Shown: positions 51,571 through 60,122 of the stretch, piece after piece
Layout of the letters: each line of letters starts with the position of its first letter
Position numbering within the stretch: the stretch's first letter is position 1
Source of the DNA: an uncultured Lachnospiraceae bacterium
GTDB lineage: Bacteria; Bacillota; Clostridia; Lachnospirales; Lachnospiraceae
Length of the DNA: 64,000 nucleotides
Direction: 5' to 3'
NCBI GenBank assembly: GCA_902777355.1
Contig: CACYTU010000003.1
Coordinates: 54,291 to 118,290 of the forward strand
Program-made: the position numbers and the translations under genes
The notes under the pieces: model-generated
What the model saw: the letters and a program-made list of their open reading frames with translations, nothing else
Database searches by the model: none
Told to the model about the DNA's origin: nothing

Positions 51571-51778
51571 ATAGTTATGTCCAATTCCTCTCCTGCCATG
51601 TTTATTCAGGGATAAAACTTCAAGACGGGTTCAGCAAAATACCGTCATCTCCCCCGGAACTTATTGCGGAAAAAGCAAAAAAAGCAGGAAGCACTACCCA
51701 TGATGTCAGTACTTCCTGCATGTCAAACATTCAATTTTAAATTTTTTTCAGCTGTTTCTTTATTATTCTCTGCTGGCC

Positions 51779-52504
51779 TCAGCTCTTGCGCCTCATGGCC
51801 ATTGTCGAGAACACAAAGCGGTCAGGCCTGTGACGTGACTGCGTGTACTCAAACATGACTCCGTCCGCATTGAAGGTGTGGGAAGACACCACTGCCAGGC
51901 AGTCGTAATCTCCCAGATCAAGATATTTGCGGTCCATCTCGGTCGCCTTTTCCACGGTCATCATGCGCTTTGCCGTGACGATCGTCTCTCCCAGGACATT
52001 TTCCATATAGTGGTAGACAGAATCCGCCGCAATTTCCTTATTGAGTCCCGGAACCACGGATTTGAGAAACCAGTTGTTATCCATGATCACGGGCGTGTTG
52101 TTGATATACCGCACACGCTGAAGGTAAAAGACCTCCGCGCCGACTTCAAATCCCAGCCTCTCATGAAGACGTTCGTCAACAACAAATTCTGTAAAAACCA
52201 GAACTTTGGTGTGATACTCCAGGTTGTTTCTCAGAGCCGCTTCCTTGAGGCTCTCGATCACACCGATTGAAAAATCCGACCATTCTCCCTTCTGATAGAT
52301 CACGACGACACCCTTGCCGTGAATGCTCTGTACATACCCGATCTCAGAGAGTTCTTTCACCGCCCTGCGGATCGTGTTTCTGGAACATTTGTACATCTCA
52401 ACCAGAGTGTACTCTGTCGGCAGGCAGGATTGAGGCTTGTAGATTCCCTTCTCAATCTTTCTTTTCAAATCATCATAAATAAAGCTGTATTTCTTCGCCG
52501 GCAC
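51779..52504 (-). CDS. treR: GntR-family trehalose operon regulator
   Basis: 241 residues. N-terminal winged helix (YDDLKRKIEKGIYKPQSCLP, CSRNTIRRAVKELSEIGYVQ) and a C-terminal UTRA effector domain (FLQRVRYINN-type pattern). The best match is TreR, which binds trehalose-6-phosphate. It starts with GTG at 52504 preceded by AGGAGG. It lies upstream of treP on the same strand, separated by the treP promoter region. Confidence 0.9.
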   Translation of the reverse strand: MPAKKYSFIYDDLKRKIEKGIYKPQSCLPTEYTLVEMYKCSRNTIRRAVKELSEIGYVQSIHGKGVVVIYQKGEWSDFSIGVIESLKEAALRNNLEYHTKVLVFTEFVVDERLHERLGFEVGAEVFYLQRVRYINNTPVIMDNNWFLKSVVPGLNKEIAADSVYHYMENVLGETIVTAKRMMTVEKATEMDRKYLDLGDYDCLAVVSSHTFNADGVMFEYTQSRHRPDRFVFSTMAMRRKS

Positions 52505-52985
52505 CGCATCCTCCTAATCCAGCCCCGGAAATGCCCAACTGCTCTGTTTGCTGTGACAGTCTTCCGCCTTATGCTGTTTCGTCCTGTTTTATATTCTCAA
52601 GAGGAACACCCGTATTCTGTATTAGATTATCAGCGGATTATTCCCTGCCAGTTTATTATAACACAGGCTTTACCCATCCACAATGAATCTGTGATAAGGC
52701 GGGCCTTCATGAGACCTCTACCGTACGAATCTGTAACGGGCCGGCCCTCCACCATATGTGCCGGTGATGAGTCGGCTCCTCCTTGCTTCCCCTTACAGAA
52801 AAAAAGCTGCCGGCCACACCCCGTTCAGGGTGCAGCCGGCAGTCTTGTGTTCACCGGTCACATTCCTCGGCCGGTCTCATTATTTGCACCTTATCTGCCG
52901 CGGCATGTTCGGTCAAATTCCGCAGCTCAGGCAATTCACGGCCGTTCCCTTCATCTGCGCCTGCCGCGGCATGTGCCGTCAGTTT
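52505..52985. other. Intergenic region treR - mtmB-like operon end
   Basis: 481 bp: terminator at 52799-52842, the 66-bp duplication of the mtmB-like gene end, and about 280 bp ahead of treR with no further signal. Confidence 0.65.
52799..52842 (-). terminator. Intrinsic terminator of the transporter/mtmB-like operon
   Basis: On the minus strand, CTGCCGGC...GCCGGCAG with an inner CACCC/GGGTG pairing, followed by a run of seven T residues. Confidence 0.85.
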
Positions 52986-53000
52986 TCACAGTTCAAGCCC
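52895..53000. repeat. 66-bp diverged duplication of the mtmB-like 3' end
   Basis: CTGCCGCGGCATGTGCCGTC with the flanking gene end (52961-53000) recurs as CTGCCGCGGCATGTTCGGTC at 52895. The stop-spanning part GAACTGTGAAAACTGAC is mirrored by GAGCTGCGGAATTTGAC. Confidence 0.7.
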
Positions 53001-54362
53001 CAGCGCACGCAGGTCTTCCACGACCTCGTCGTACATCTTCTGCCACTCTGGCAGGGGCTCGATGGTCTCCATGTCATATGCCTCGTCGAAGCACTTGCCG
53101 GGATTTCCATCCTGCATCTTAAAGGCATGCTCGTACTTGTCCAGCAGAGCCAGGACGATCTCGTTGGCCTTGCCCCGGGTCAGCTTCATGCGGGCCACGG
53201 CTTTACCGACTTCGCCCATCAGGCGGCACTCCAGGCCGGTTCCGTGAGGAACGCGTCCATTGGCCGCGCCGATCCCTTCCAGATGGCCGCCGCTCACAGT
53301 GACCACGATGGAATTGGCCGCCACCTCGTAGAGCAGCTCTTTGGTCATGCTGCCGCTGGTCGGCCACAGGTCGCACACAATGATGGCGGGAGCATGCTTT
53401 GCGAAAGTCTGGCAGAGCACGGACTGCAGCCAGAGGCATCCGCGGGCGGTCGTTGCCACGTCCGTGATGTGGATCGGGTGGCAGAGATGATAGTCAGCCG
53501 CCGCGAACAGATTGGCCGCCATGATGGAGGCGATCATAATCATACAGCTTCCCGGCGCGTCGCCGCCCAGTCCGCCGACCATGGTGCAGGCCAGAGAGGC
53601 ATTCTTCATACCGTAGTCCAGTGAACTGGCCGCGCGCACCAGATTGCCGTTGTCCATGATCAGCTCATTGAACAGGGCCACCAGGTGAGAATCGCAGGGT
53701 CTGAGCCAGCGCTCCGACACAGCCGCCAGGTCTCCGACCTCGGTCACGGCGCTCTCCGCCGCCAGAAGGCCCATGCCGGGTCTTCCAACCTTTTCAAGAG
53801 CCTTGCGCAGGTACTCCATTTCCCGTCTGACCGCGAAGATCTCGGAAGGCTCCCCGTTCTGGACCGCATAGCCGTCCACATCGATCAGGGATCCGCAGGT
53901 CAGAAGGTCGATGACCGGCTCCTTGGCGACGCTCTCCACAATCTGATAGTACAGTCTCTCAGGAGTCGGGCAGCCCGGATTACCGGCCCAGATCGCCGGC
54001 GGCCGCTCGTCCTCGACGCCGCGTGCCACCAGGGTGAAAGCATCCTTGCCCTCTCCCATGGTCAGCTCGGTCTTCATATTCCGCAGGCCCTCTTCGATCT
54101 CCTCCGGGGTCAGCTTCATGATCCTCCCGGTCGTCATATTGTAGATTCCGGTACGAATCAGCAGCTCCTTGGCAGCTTTGAACATATCCGCGAAAAGATC
54201 GTCATCCTCCGGGATCAGGAGGTCCTTATCCCAGTCAAATTCATACTCATCCACCAGGTCCATGACGTTATCGATGATATACTCAAGATCCCAGTCGTTT
54301 TTACTGACTTTTTTCCCTGTTTTTCCGCGCTCGTAAATATCCAGAAACTGTCTGGTATCCAT
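52986..54362 (-). CDS. MtmB-family (monomethylamine methyltransferase-like) protein without pyrrolysine
   Basis: 458 residues, the same length as Methanosarcina MtmB and similar end to end: DIYERGKTGKKVSKNDWDLE at the N-terminus, TGIYNMTTGRIMKLTPEEIE, GRPGMGLLAAESAV, ECRLMGEVGKAVARM and a C-terminal YDEVVEDLRALGLEL. In MtmB the catalytic pyrrolysine (UAG) follows GRPGMGV; here that position, residue 200, is Leu (CTG at 53765-53763). The enzyme class transfers methyl groups from methylated amines to a corrinoid protein; no corrinoid protein or reactivase is in the window. It is the last gene of an operon with a BMP-type ABC transporter, which may bring in its substrate. GGAG precedes the ATG. 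Confidence 0.82.
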   Translation of the reverse strand: MDTRQFLDIYERGKTGKKVSKNDWDLEYIIDNVMDLVDEYEFDWDKDLLIPEDDDLFADMFKAAKELLIRTGIYNMTTGRIMKLTPEEIEEGLRNMKTELTMGEGKDAFTLVARGVEDERPPAIWAGNPGCPTPERLYYQIVESVAKEPVIDLLTCGSLIDVDGYAVQNGEPSEIFAVRREMEYLRKALEKVGRPGMGLLAAESAVTEVGDLAAVSERWLRPCDSHLVALFNELIMDNGNLVRAASSLDYGMKNASLACTMVGGLGGDAPGSCMIMIASIMAANLFAAADYHLCHPIHITDVATTARGCLWLQSVLCQTFAKHAPAIIVCDLWPTSGSMTKELLYEVAANSIVVTVSGGHLEGIGAANGRVPHGTGLECRLMGEVGKAVARMKLTRGKANEIVLALLDKYEHAFKMQDGNPGKCFDEAYDMETIEPLPEWQKMYDEVVEDLRALGLEL

Positions 54363-54395
54363 ACTGTTCTCGCTCCTATTTCCGTGGATGTTTTA

Positions 54396-54470
54396 AGATT
54401 CTCCAATCTTTCAGGAAGAATTATTCACCAATCTTCCGGGATGTATTATTCTCCGATCTTCCAGGATGTC
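54396..54470. repeat. 25-bp tandem repeat (3 copies) duplicating the BMP gene 3' end
   Basis: Copies start at 54396, 54421 and 54446, exactly 25 bp apart. The 54446 copy is the gene end (stop TAA, then WKIGE backwards). The copy at 54421 keeps the stop; the 54396 copy has lost it. Confidence 0.92.
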
Positions 54471-55777
54471 GTCACGCCTTCCACGAAGAATTCCTGTTGG
54501 ATAATGTCTTCATCGGACATCACTTCGCCGTCCGCCACGAGAACGTTGCCTGCATTGTCCTTGAGCTCGCCGGCGAAAACCTTGACTTCCCCGGACTCGA
54601 TTTTTGCCTTCAGATCATTGACCTGGCTGACCACTTCTTCGGGGACAAAGTCCGCAAAGTCAGAGAGCGCCGAGCACTCGCCGCCCCAGTAATAGAAATC
54701 ATCAGTGGTAGCTGTTCCCTCTGCCACGTTGATCATGATATTTTTGAAGATCGGGGCAAAGTTCCACATATGGGAGACGAGGACCGCCTTGGGAGCCAGA
54801 GCGGACATGTCATTGTGGTAGCCTACGACAAATGCGCCGTTCTTTTCACAGGTCTCGGGAATAGCGGGGGAAGAAGCTTCCATGCCCATGTATTTGATCC
54901 CGGCGTCGATCAGAGACTGGGCACACTGGGTCTCTTTATCAATGTCATACCAGCTGTCCGCGGAAGCGACGCGCACGGTGGCCTCAGGATTGGCGTACTG
55001 AGCGCCCAGAGTATAGGCATTGATGGCGGTGCGGACAGAGAACTCGTTGAAGGAAGCGGAGAATCCGAGCTCGGGATTCTCGTCCTTGGAAAGCAGTTCG
55101 CTGGCGTAGCCTGCAAGGAACATACCCTCATAGCTGCGGATCTCGTAGCCGATCAGGTTGTTGACCTTGTTGCCCCACTGCGCGAAAACGACTTCCGGAT
55201 GCTGTGCCGCGATTTCGGGCAGATAGGAAGCGTAGCCTGTGGACGCGCCGATGATCAGGCTGCAGCCCTCGTTGATCAGCTCTTCGGCAGCTGTCTGTGT
55301 GACCGCCTGGTCTGTGTCATCGATGGATTCGAGAACGATCAGGTTCTCCTCCGGAATGCCGAGTTCTTTCATAGCCGCGACGATGCTCTGGTGTGTCGCC
55401 TGGCACCAGCCGCCGTCATCCACGATATAGGACTCGATCTCACCGATCTTCAGGCTGGAAAAATCTGTGCCTTCCGCCGGAGCCTGATCCTTTTTGTCCT
55501 CCCCGATCAGGTTGACAGCAGCCGGCAGTGTCTCAGCCGCGATCTCTGCAGCTCCTGTGGATACCGCAGCGGCGGCCTCGGTTCCGGCAGCAGCAGCTGC
55601 CTCAGCATCCTGTACAGCTGTGCCCTCTTCCGAAGGTGCCTGCGCCTCGGTCTTTGCCCCATCCTCAGCGGCCTGCTCGGCAGCCTGTTCTGCTGTTGAT
55701 GCGCTCTCGCTGCAGCCCGAGAGAACCGCGACCGCGAACACAGCGGCAAGACAGACGGAAATCAGTTTTTTCTTCAT
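54446..55777 (-). CDS. BMP-family substrate-binding lipoprotein of an ABC transporter
   Basis: 443 residues. A lipoprotein signal (VCLAAVFAVAVLSGC) is followed by about 80 residues of Ala/Glu linker and a BMP/PnrA-like domain (DDGGWCQATHQSIVAAMKEL, CSLIIGASTGYASYLPEIAA, AGYASELLSKDENPELGF, AFVVGYHNDMSALAPKAVLV). BMP proteins mostly bind nucleosides; ligand here is unknown. The start at 55777 has AAAGGAG upstream. Genes for two permeases and an ATPase lie upstream on the same strand. Confidence 0.9.
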   Translation of the reverse strand: MKKKLISVCLAAVFAVAVLSGCSESASTAEQAAEQAAEDGAKTEAQAPSEEGTAVQDAEAAAAAGTEAAAAVSTGAAEIAAETLPAAVNLIGEDKKDQAPAEGTDFSSLKIGEIESYIVDDGGWCQATHQSIVAAMKELGIPEENLIVLESIDDTDQAVTQTAAEELINEGCSLIIGASTGYASYLPEIAAQHPEVVFAQWGNKVNNLIGYEIRSYEGMFLAGYASELLSKDENPELGFSASFNEFSVRTAINAYTLGAQYANPEATVRVASADSWYDIDKETQCAQSLIDAGIKYMGMEASSPAIPETCEKNGAFVVGYHNDMSALAPKAVLVSHMWNFAPIFKNIMINVAEGTATTDDFYYWGGECSALSDFADFVPEEVVSQVNDLKAKIESGEVKVFAGELKDNAGNVLVADGEVMSDEDIIQQEFFVEGVTTSWKIGE

Positions 55778-56044
55778 GACTTCTCCTTTCACATAACTCT
55801 TTCATAACTTTTTGATGACTGCTACATTACTGTTTCTTTTCTGCTCATTACTTTTTTGCTTTTATATCAACGTTCCATCGATGTTTCCCCCTCAATGAAA
55901 AACAACTGATGGAAGAACTGATATCCGAAATAAGTGTTATCTGAAAAAAAGCACCCGAAAACGCTGCCTGAACAGCGATTTCTTCCAATAACCTAAATCT
56001 TTAAAACCGGAAGACCGGAAAACGTGATAAACCCGGAACTCTTA

Positions 56045-56977
56045 CTATCTCGTCTCACGGTCATAGGGGATCGTGAGGGCTGCCGGTGCGGCTGAGCGGC
56101 GTCCGCGGAAGTTTCCTGTCGTAAAGATCAGGGCAATGATCGTCGCCACATAGGGCAGGGCGGAAAAGACCTGGGACGGAACATGGGGAAAGACAGTCTG
56201 GACATCGATCCCGATAATGCTGATAGCCCCAAAGAGCAGGGCCCCGAAGGTCGCTGTCAGCGGATTCCAGGCAGAAAAGACGACCAGGGCTACCGCGATC
56301 CATCCCTTTCCGCTGGTCATACCGTCACTCCAGAAGTTGGTGTAGGCCAGAGACACGACCGCGCCGCTGACCGCTGTCATAATAGACCCGAAGGTCACAT
56401 AGGCGTAGCGCAGGGCGAAAACATTATAGCCCGCCGAATCCAGCGCTGCAGGATTTTCGCCCAGGGCACGCAGGATCATGCCGGCCCGCGTCTTGTAGAT
56501 ATAGATCATGGACAGCGGAATAATGGCATACATGAGGTAGACCAGAATATTCTGATTGAAGAGGGATGGCCCCAGAATCGGGATCCGCGACAGCAGGGGG
56601 ATGGCGACCGGCTCAAAGGCCAGCTCCGCGTTGACACCGCTGACCGGCTTTCCCAGAAATCCGGAAAGACCTGTGCCGAAGGTCAGTATGGCCATACCGG
56701 AGACAGTCTGGTCTGCCTGCATAGTGATCGTCAGGAAGGAAAAGACCAGCCCCAGGACTGCCCCGACCAGGACCACTACGATCATTGCCAGGATCAGGTT
56801 CTGTTTGTATACTGCGACCATATATCCGGACACGGCTCCCATCAGCATAATGCCTTCCAGACCCAGATTCATGATTCCCGCACGCTGTGAAAATATCTCT
56901 CCCACCACCGCGTACAGCACAGTGGCTGCATAGATGACTGCCGTGGATATGATTGAGATTATCAGTGTTGTAGTCAT
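56045..56977 (-). CDS. ABC transporter permease (BMP/nucleoside type, second subunit)
   Basis: 310 residues, about nine membrane helices. The conserved motif RAGIMNLGLEGIMLMGAVSG is typical of the second permease in BMP nucleoside transporters, and ALGENPAALDSAGYNVFALR is the cytoplasmic coupling loop that contacts the ATPase. The start at 56977 has GGAG upstream. It pairs with the permease at 57244. Confidence 0.92.
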   Translation of the reverse strand: MTTTLIISIISTAVIYAATVLYAVVGEIFSQRAGIMNLGLEGIMLMGAVSGYMVAVYKQNLILAMIVVVLVGAVLGLVFSFLTITMQADQTVSGMAILTFGTGLSGFLGKPVSGVNAELAFEPVAIPLLSRIPILGPSLFNQNILVYLMYAIIPLSMIYIYKTRAGMILRALGENPAALDSAGYNVFALRYAYVTFGSIMTAVSGAVVSLAYTNFWSDGMTSGKGWIAVALVVFSAWNPLTATFGALLFGAISIIGIDVQTVFPHVPSQVFSALPYVATIIALIFTTGNFRGRRSAAPAALTIPYDRETR

Positions 56978-57087
56978 AAAAACATCTCCGACAAGCGCCC
57001 GCGCGCCCAAAAGCGACATTCCTTTTCTGTAAAAATCAGTGGTATTTCCCGCAAAAATTATTTAGCCGGAAGGTCTCCGGAAATACT

Positions 57088-57321
57088 CTGTTTTCCTGAC
57101 TTTTCCCCGCCGATGCACTCATGGCGGCTGAAAAAACATTTGTCCGGAAGAACTCCGGAAAAACGCTGTTTTCCTGACTTTTCCCCGCCGATGCACTCAT
57201 GGCGATTGAAAAATCATTTGTCCGGAAGGACTCCGGAAAGGCTCTATTTTCCGTTCTTTTCCCCGCCGACCCGCTCGTATCGGTTGAAAAAATCACCCGC
57301 CACCACGAACAGCATGATACT
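57088..57321. repeat. 78-bp tandem repeat (3 copies) duplicating the permease 3' end
   Basis: Copies start at 57088, 57166 and 57244, 78 bp (26 codons) apart. The 57244 copy is coding and ends in TAG; in the other two that triplet is CAG. A fourth, partial copy lies at about 57040-57087. The copies fill almost the whole gap to the next permease. Confidence 0.93.
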
Positions 57322-58308
57322 GCCCTGGATCATAGTAGCGATCTGGGAAGGAACCCCGGTCAGCTGCACAGCCACTGCGGAGATCTGCAGGGCGCCGAAA
57401 AAGAATCCCACCAGAAGGACCGCCAGCGGATTCAGTCCCGCCAGAAAGGCGATGACGATTCCGGTATAACCGGCGCCGTTGGGCAGATTTGCCTGTACTC
57501 TGTGGATGATGCCCGCCACCTGGGCGAAGCCTGCCAGTCCGGCAATCGCTCCGCTGGTACACAGAGTCAGCAGCGTCGCCGCCCCGACCGACATTCCCGC
57601 GTACTGAGCTGCCCTCGGGCTCTGGCGGATCACTTCCATCTGATAGCCCCAGGTCGTCCGCGTATGGAACAGATACATGGCGACAGCGATCAGGATCACG
57701 ATCAGCAGGACTGAGTTGACCCCGCTGCTGCCCAGATCCGGCAGCCAGTATACCTCCCTGATCGCTCTTGTCTGGGCCACCATCTGGTTGCGCTCCTTCC
57801 AGGGTCCGTACATCAGAAAGTCCATCACATATAAAAAGATATAGTTCAGCATCATGGTCAGGATGGTCTCATTGACGCCCCACTTTGCCTTGGGGAATGC
57901 CGCGATCAGGGCTGCCAGAGCACCCCCGGCCATGGCTGCCGCAAACATGCATATAATCTTCAGGGCAGGCGGCATAACCGGTCCGTAAAGGGCGAAGCCG
58001 ATACAGAAAAGTGAGCCCAGCGCATACTGCCCGTCCGCTCCTATATTGTTCAGATTCATCCGGTAGCCGAAAGATACGGCAAGCCCGGTCAGCATCAAAG
58101 GGATCCCCGCCTGAATACTGCGCGTCAATCCCTTGGCGGAACAGACCGTCTTCAGCATCTTTGCGTAGACAGCCACCGGATCAGAGCCAACTGCCTTCAG
58201 GAATATGCCGCAGAAGACCAGGGCCGCCAATACAGACACGATCGGTGTCAGGATCCTGCGGAGAGGCGAAACGTATGTCCTTTTCCGAAAACGAAAAAAT
58301 TCTCTCAT
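57244..58308 (-). CDS. ABC transporter permease (BMP/nucleoside type, first subunit)
   Basis: 354 residues, about eight membrane helices. GYRMNLNNIGADGQYALGSL is the motif of the first permease of this type, and IRQSPRAAQYAGMSVGAATL is the coupling loop. The start at 58308 overlaps the ATPase stop by four bases (ATGA) with GGAGGAG upstream, so translation is coupled. The last residues (NRYERVGGEKNGK) are the first unit of the downstream 78-bp array. Confidence 0.92.
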   Translation of the reverse strand: MREFFRFRKRTYVSPLRRILTPIVSVLAALVFCGIFLKAVGSDPVAVYAKMLKTVCSAKGLTRSIQAGIPLMLTGLAVSFGYRMNLNNIGADGQYALGSLFCIGFALYGPVMPPALKIICMFAAAMAGGALAALIAAFPKAKWGVNETILTMMLNYIFLYVMDFLMYGPWKERNQMVAQTRAIREVYWLPDLGSSGVNSVLLIVILIAVAMYLFHTRTTWGYQMEVIRQSPRAAQYAGMSVGAATLLTLCTSGAIAGLAGFAQVAGIIHRVQANLPNGAGYTGIVIAFLAGLNPLAVLLVGFFFGALQISAVAVQLTGVPSQIATMIQGSIMLFVVAGDFFNRYERVGGEKNGK

Positions 58309-59849
58309 GTCGTCTCCTCCCGCTCTCCGGACATCATCCGTCCGATCTCCTGAAAATCCGTCTGGCCAATGGAGCGGATACCCATCAGTTCTCCGTCGCA
58401 CAGCACGCCGACGCGGTCGCACATGGCAAAGATCTCTTCCAGTTCCTCAGAGATAAAGACTATCGCAACACCCTTCCGGCTCTGCTCCCTCAGTATCTGA
58501 CGGATCGACTCGGCAGCTCCTATGTCCAGTCCCCTGACAGGGTAGGCCGCCACGATCAGTCTGGGGCTGCCTGAGACCTCCCGGGCAAACAGAAGCTTCT
58601 GCTGATTTCCGCCCGACATCAGGCCTACAGCCAGGTCCAGCCCGCCATGGCGGATTCCGAACTTGTCCGCGTATGTCCCGGCTTCTTCCCGCATCTTCTG
58701 TTTCTGCAGAATGCCGTGTCTGCTGTAGCGGTCTGATTGATAATCTTTTAAAATGACATTTTCCGTAAAGGAAAGTCCGGGCACCAGGCCTGTCTGCAGC
58801 CGGTCTTCCGGGATGAAGGCGATTCCCTCCTGAATGTGCTTCTTCATGGAAGCCCCTGACAGTTCTGTCCCAGCCAGAAGGATGCTTCCCTCTGTGACCG
58901 GACGCAGCCCTGCTATGACTTCTGACAATTCCCTCTGCCCGTTTCCTGCCACTCCGGCGATCCCGAAGATCTCCCCTGCCCGGATCGACAGACTGATCTT
59001 TTTCAGGGCGGGAAGGCCCCTGTCGTTTTTGGCGGACACACCTTCCATGATAAAGACCGGTTCTTTGCTGATGCGGTCCTGATCGTCATCCTTGTGGGCA
59101 GCGTCCTGCTGCGGAAGAGTCCGCTCGCCGACAATAGCCCTGGTCAGGCGCTCCACTGTGGCCTCCGCTGCGGGAAGAGTGTCCTCCACCCTGCCGTTTT
59201 TCAGTACAGTGATCCGGTCCGCGTTTTTCATGACCTCGTTCATCTTGTGGGAGATCACGATGACAGACTTGCCGCTGTCCGCCATTTTGCGCAGGGTGTC
59301 AAACATGCTCTGAGACTCCTGGGGAGTCAGAACCGCGGAGGGCTCATCCAGGATCAGCACTTCAGCTCCCTGATGCAGGAGCTTGATGATCTCCACACGC
59401 TGCTGCTCTCCCACGGAAAGCTGCCAGACATAGGCCTCGGGAGGCACCTGCAGGTTATACCGGGCCGAGCACTCCCCGATTTCTTTTTCCATCTCGTCCC
59501 TGTGGAGGAAAAAGGATTTTCTGCCCGAATATAAATAGACATTCTCCGCCACCGTCAGTGTGGGAATCAACCGAAAGTGCTGGTGCACCATTCCAATCCC
59601 CAGAGCCACTGCGTCTTTTGGCGAATGAATGTCTCTGCGTTCACCCTTGTACCAGATCTCCCCGCCGTCAGGCCGGTAGATCCCGGTAAGGATGTTCATT
59701 AATGTACTTTTTCCTGCCCCGTTTTCCCCTAAAAGAGCGTGAATCTCTCCGGGGTATACGGAAAGATCGACATCCCGGTTTGCTGTCACAGAACCGAATG
59801 TCTTGGTGATATGCTTCATTTGAAGGATAGGATCGCTTTGTTTTTTCAT
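58305..59849 (-). CDS. ABC transporter ATP-binding protein with two ATPase domains (BMP/sugar type)
   Basis: 514 residues. Domain 1 has Walker A GENGAGKST, signature LSVGEQQRVEI and Walker B LILDEPSAVL. Domain 2 has a degenerate Walker A (GVAGNGQRE), signature MSGGNQQKLLF and Walker B LIVAAYPVRGLD, the asymmetry expected of RbsA/YufO-type ATPases. It energises the two permeases and the BMP lipoprotein; order ATPase-permease-permease-binding protein-mtmB-like forms one operon. A TATAAT at 59958-59953 (minus) is a possible -10 box. Confidence 0.95.
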   Translation of the reverse strand: MKKQSDPILQMKHITKTFGSVTANRDVDLSVYPGEIHALLGENGAGKSTLMNILTGIYRPDGGEIWYKGERRDIHSPKDAVALGIGMVHQHFRLIPTLTVAENVYLYSGRKSFFLHRDEMEKEIGECSARYNLQVPPEAYVWQLSVGEQQRVEIIKLLHQGAEVLILDEPSAVLTPQESQSMFDTLRKMADSGKSVIVISHKMNEVMKNADRITVLKNGRVEDTLPAAEATVERLTRAIVGERTLPQQDAAHKDDDQDRISKEPVFIMEGVSAKNDRGLPALKKISLSIRAGEIFGIAGVAGNGQRELSEVIAGLRPVTEGSILLAGTELSGASMKKHIQEGIAFIPEDRLQTGLVPGLSFTENVILKDYQSDRYSRHGILQKQKMREEAGTYADKFGIRHGGLDLAVGLMSGGNQQKLLFAREVSGSPRLIVAAYPVRGLDIGAAESIRQILREQSRKGVAIVFISEELEEIFAMCDRVGVLCDGELMGIRSIGQTDFQEIGRMMSGEREETT

Positions 59850-60122
59850 TTAAATCCTGTTTGGGAAATCCTGTTAAAAAACCTGTTGTTATAAACAGGA
59901 CTCACCTTCCCGCATGGAAGAAGCCGCGCCCTGCTTCTTTTTGACAATCCAGATTATACATTGTTTACTGTATGAAAAAAAGCCTTCGAATAGAAGTATT
60001 CTTTTGTTCTTTTATCCGTACATGTCTGTGAAAAACCAGATCATGGGCACAACAATGAATACACAGCAAGCAAGCAGCCGCAAAGACGGATATGCCACAT
60101 ATCCGGTCTTGCGGACATTTTC

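Larger units (their letters stand above)
51176..51778. other. treP leader and promoter region
   Basis: 603 bp between treR and treP. It holds the treP promoter with two TreR-like operators, and a leader of about 330 nt with degenerate 21-bp repeats and an ATTATTAGAGC / GC-TTTAATAAT hairpin near 51420-51450. Confidence 0.75.

Noticed and set aside
52986-54362. Pyrrolysine-encoding TAG in the MtmB-like gene
   Set aside because: No in-frame TAG; the matching codon is CTG (Leu), and no pyl genes are visible.
57036-57296. Minus-strand frame of 26-residue repeats downstream of the permease
   Set aside because: It is an out-of-gene reading of the duplicated permease 3' end; no independent start signal, although readthrough is discussed as a finding.
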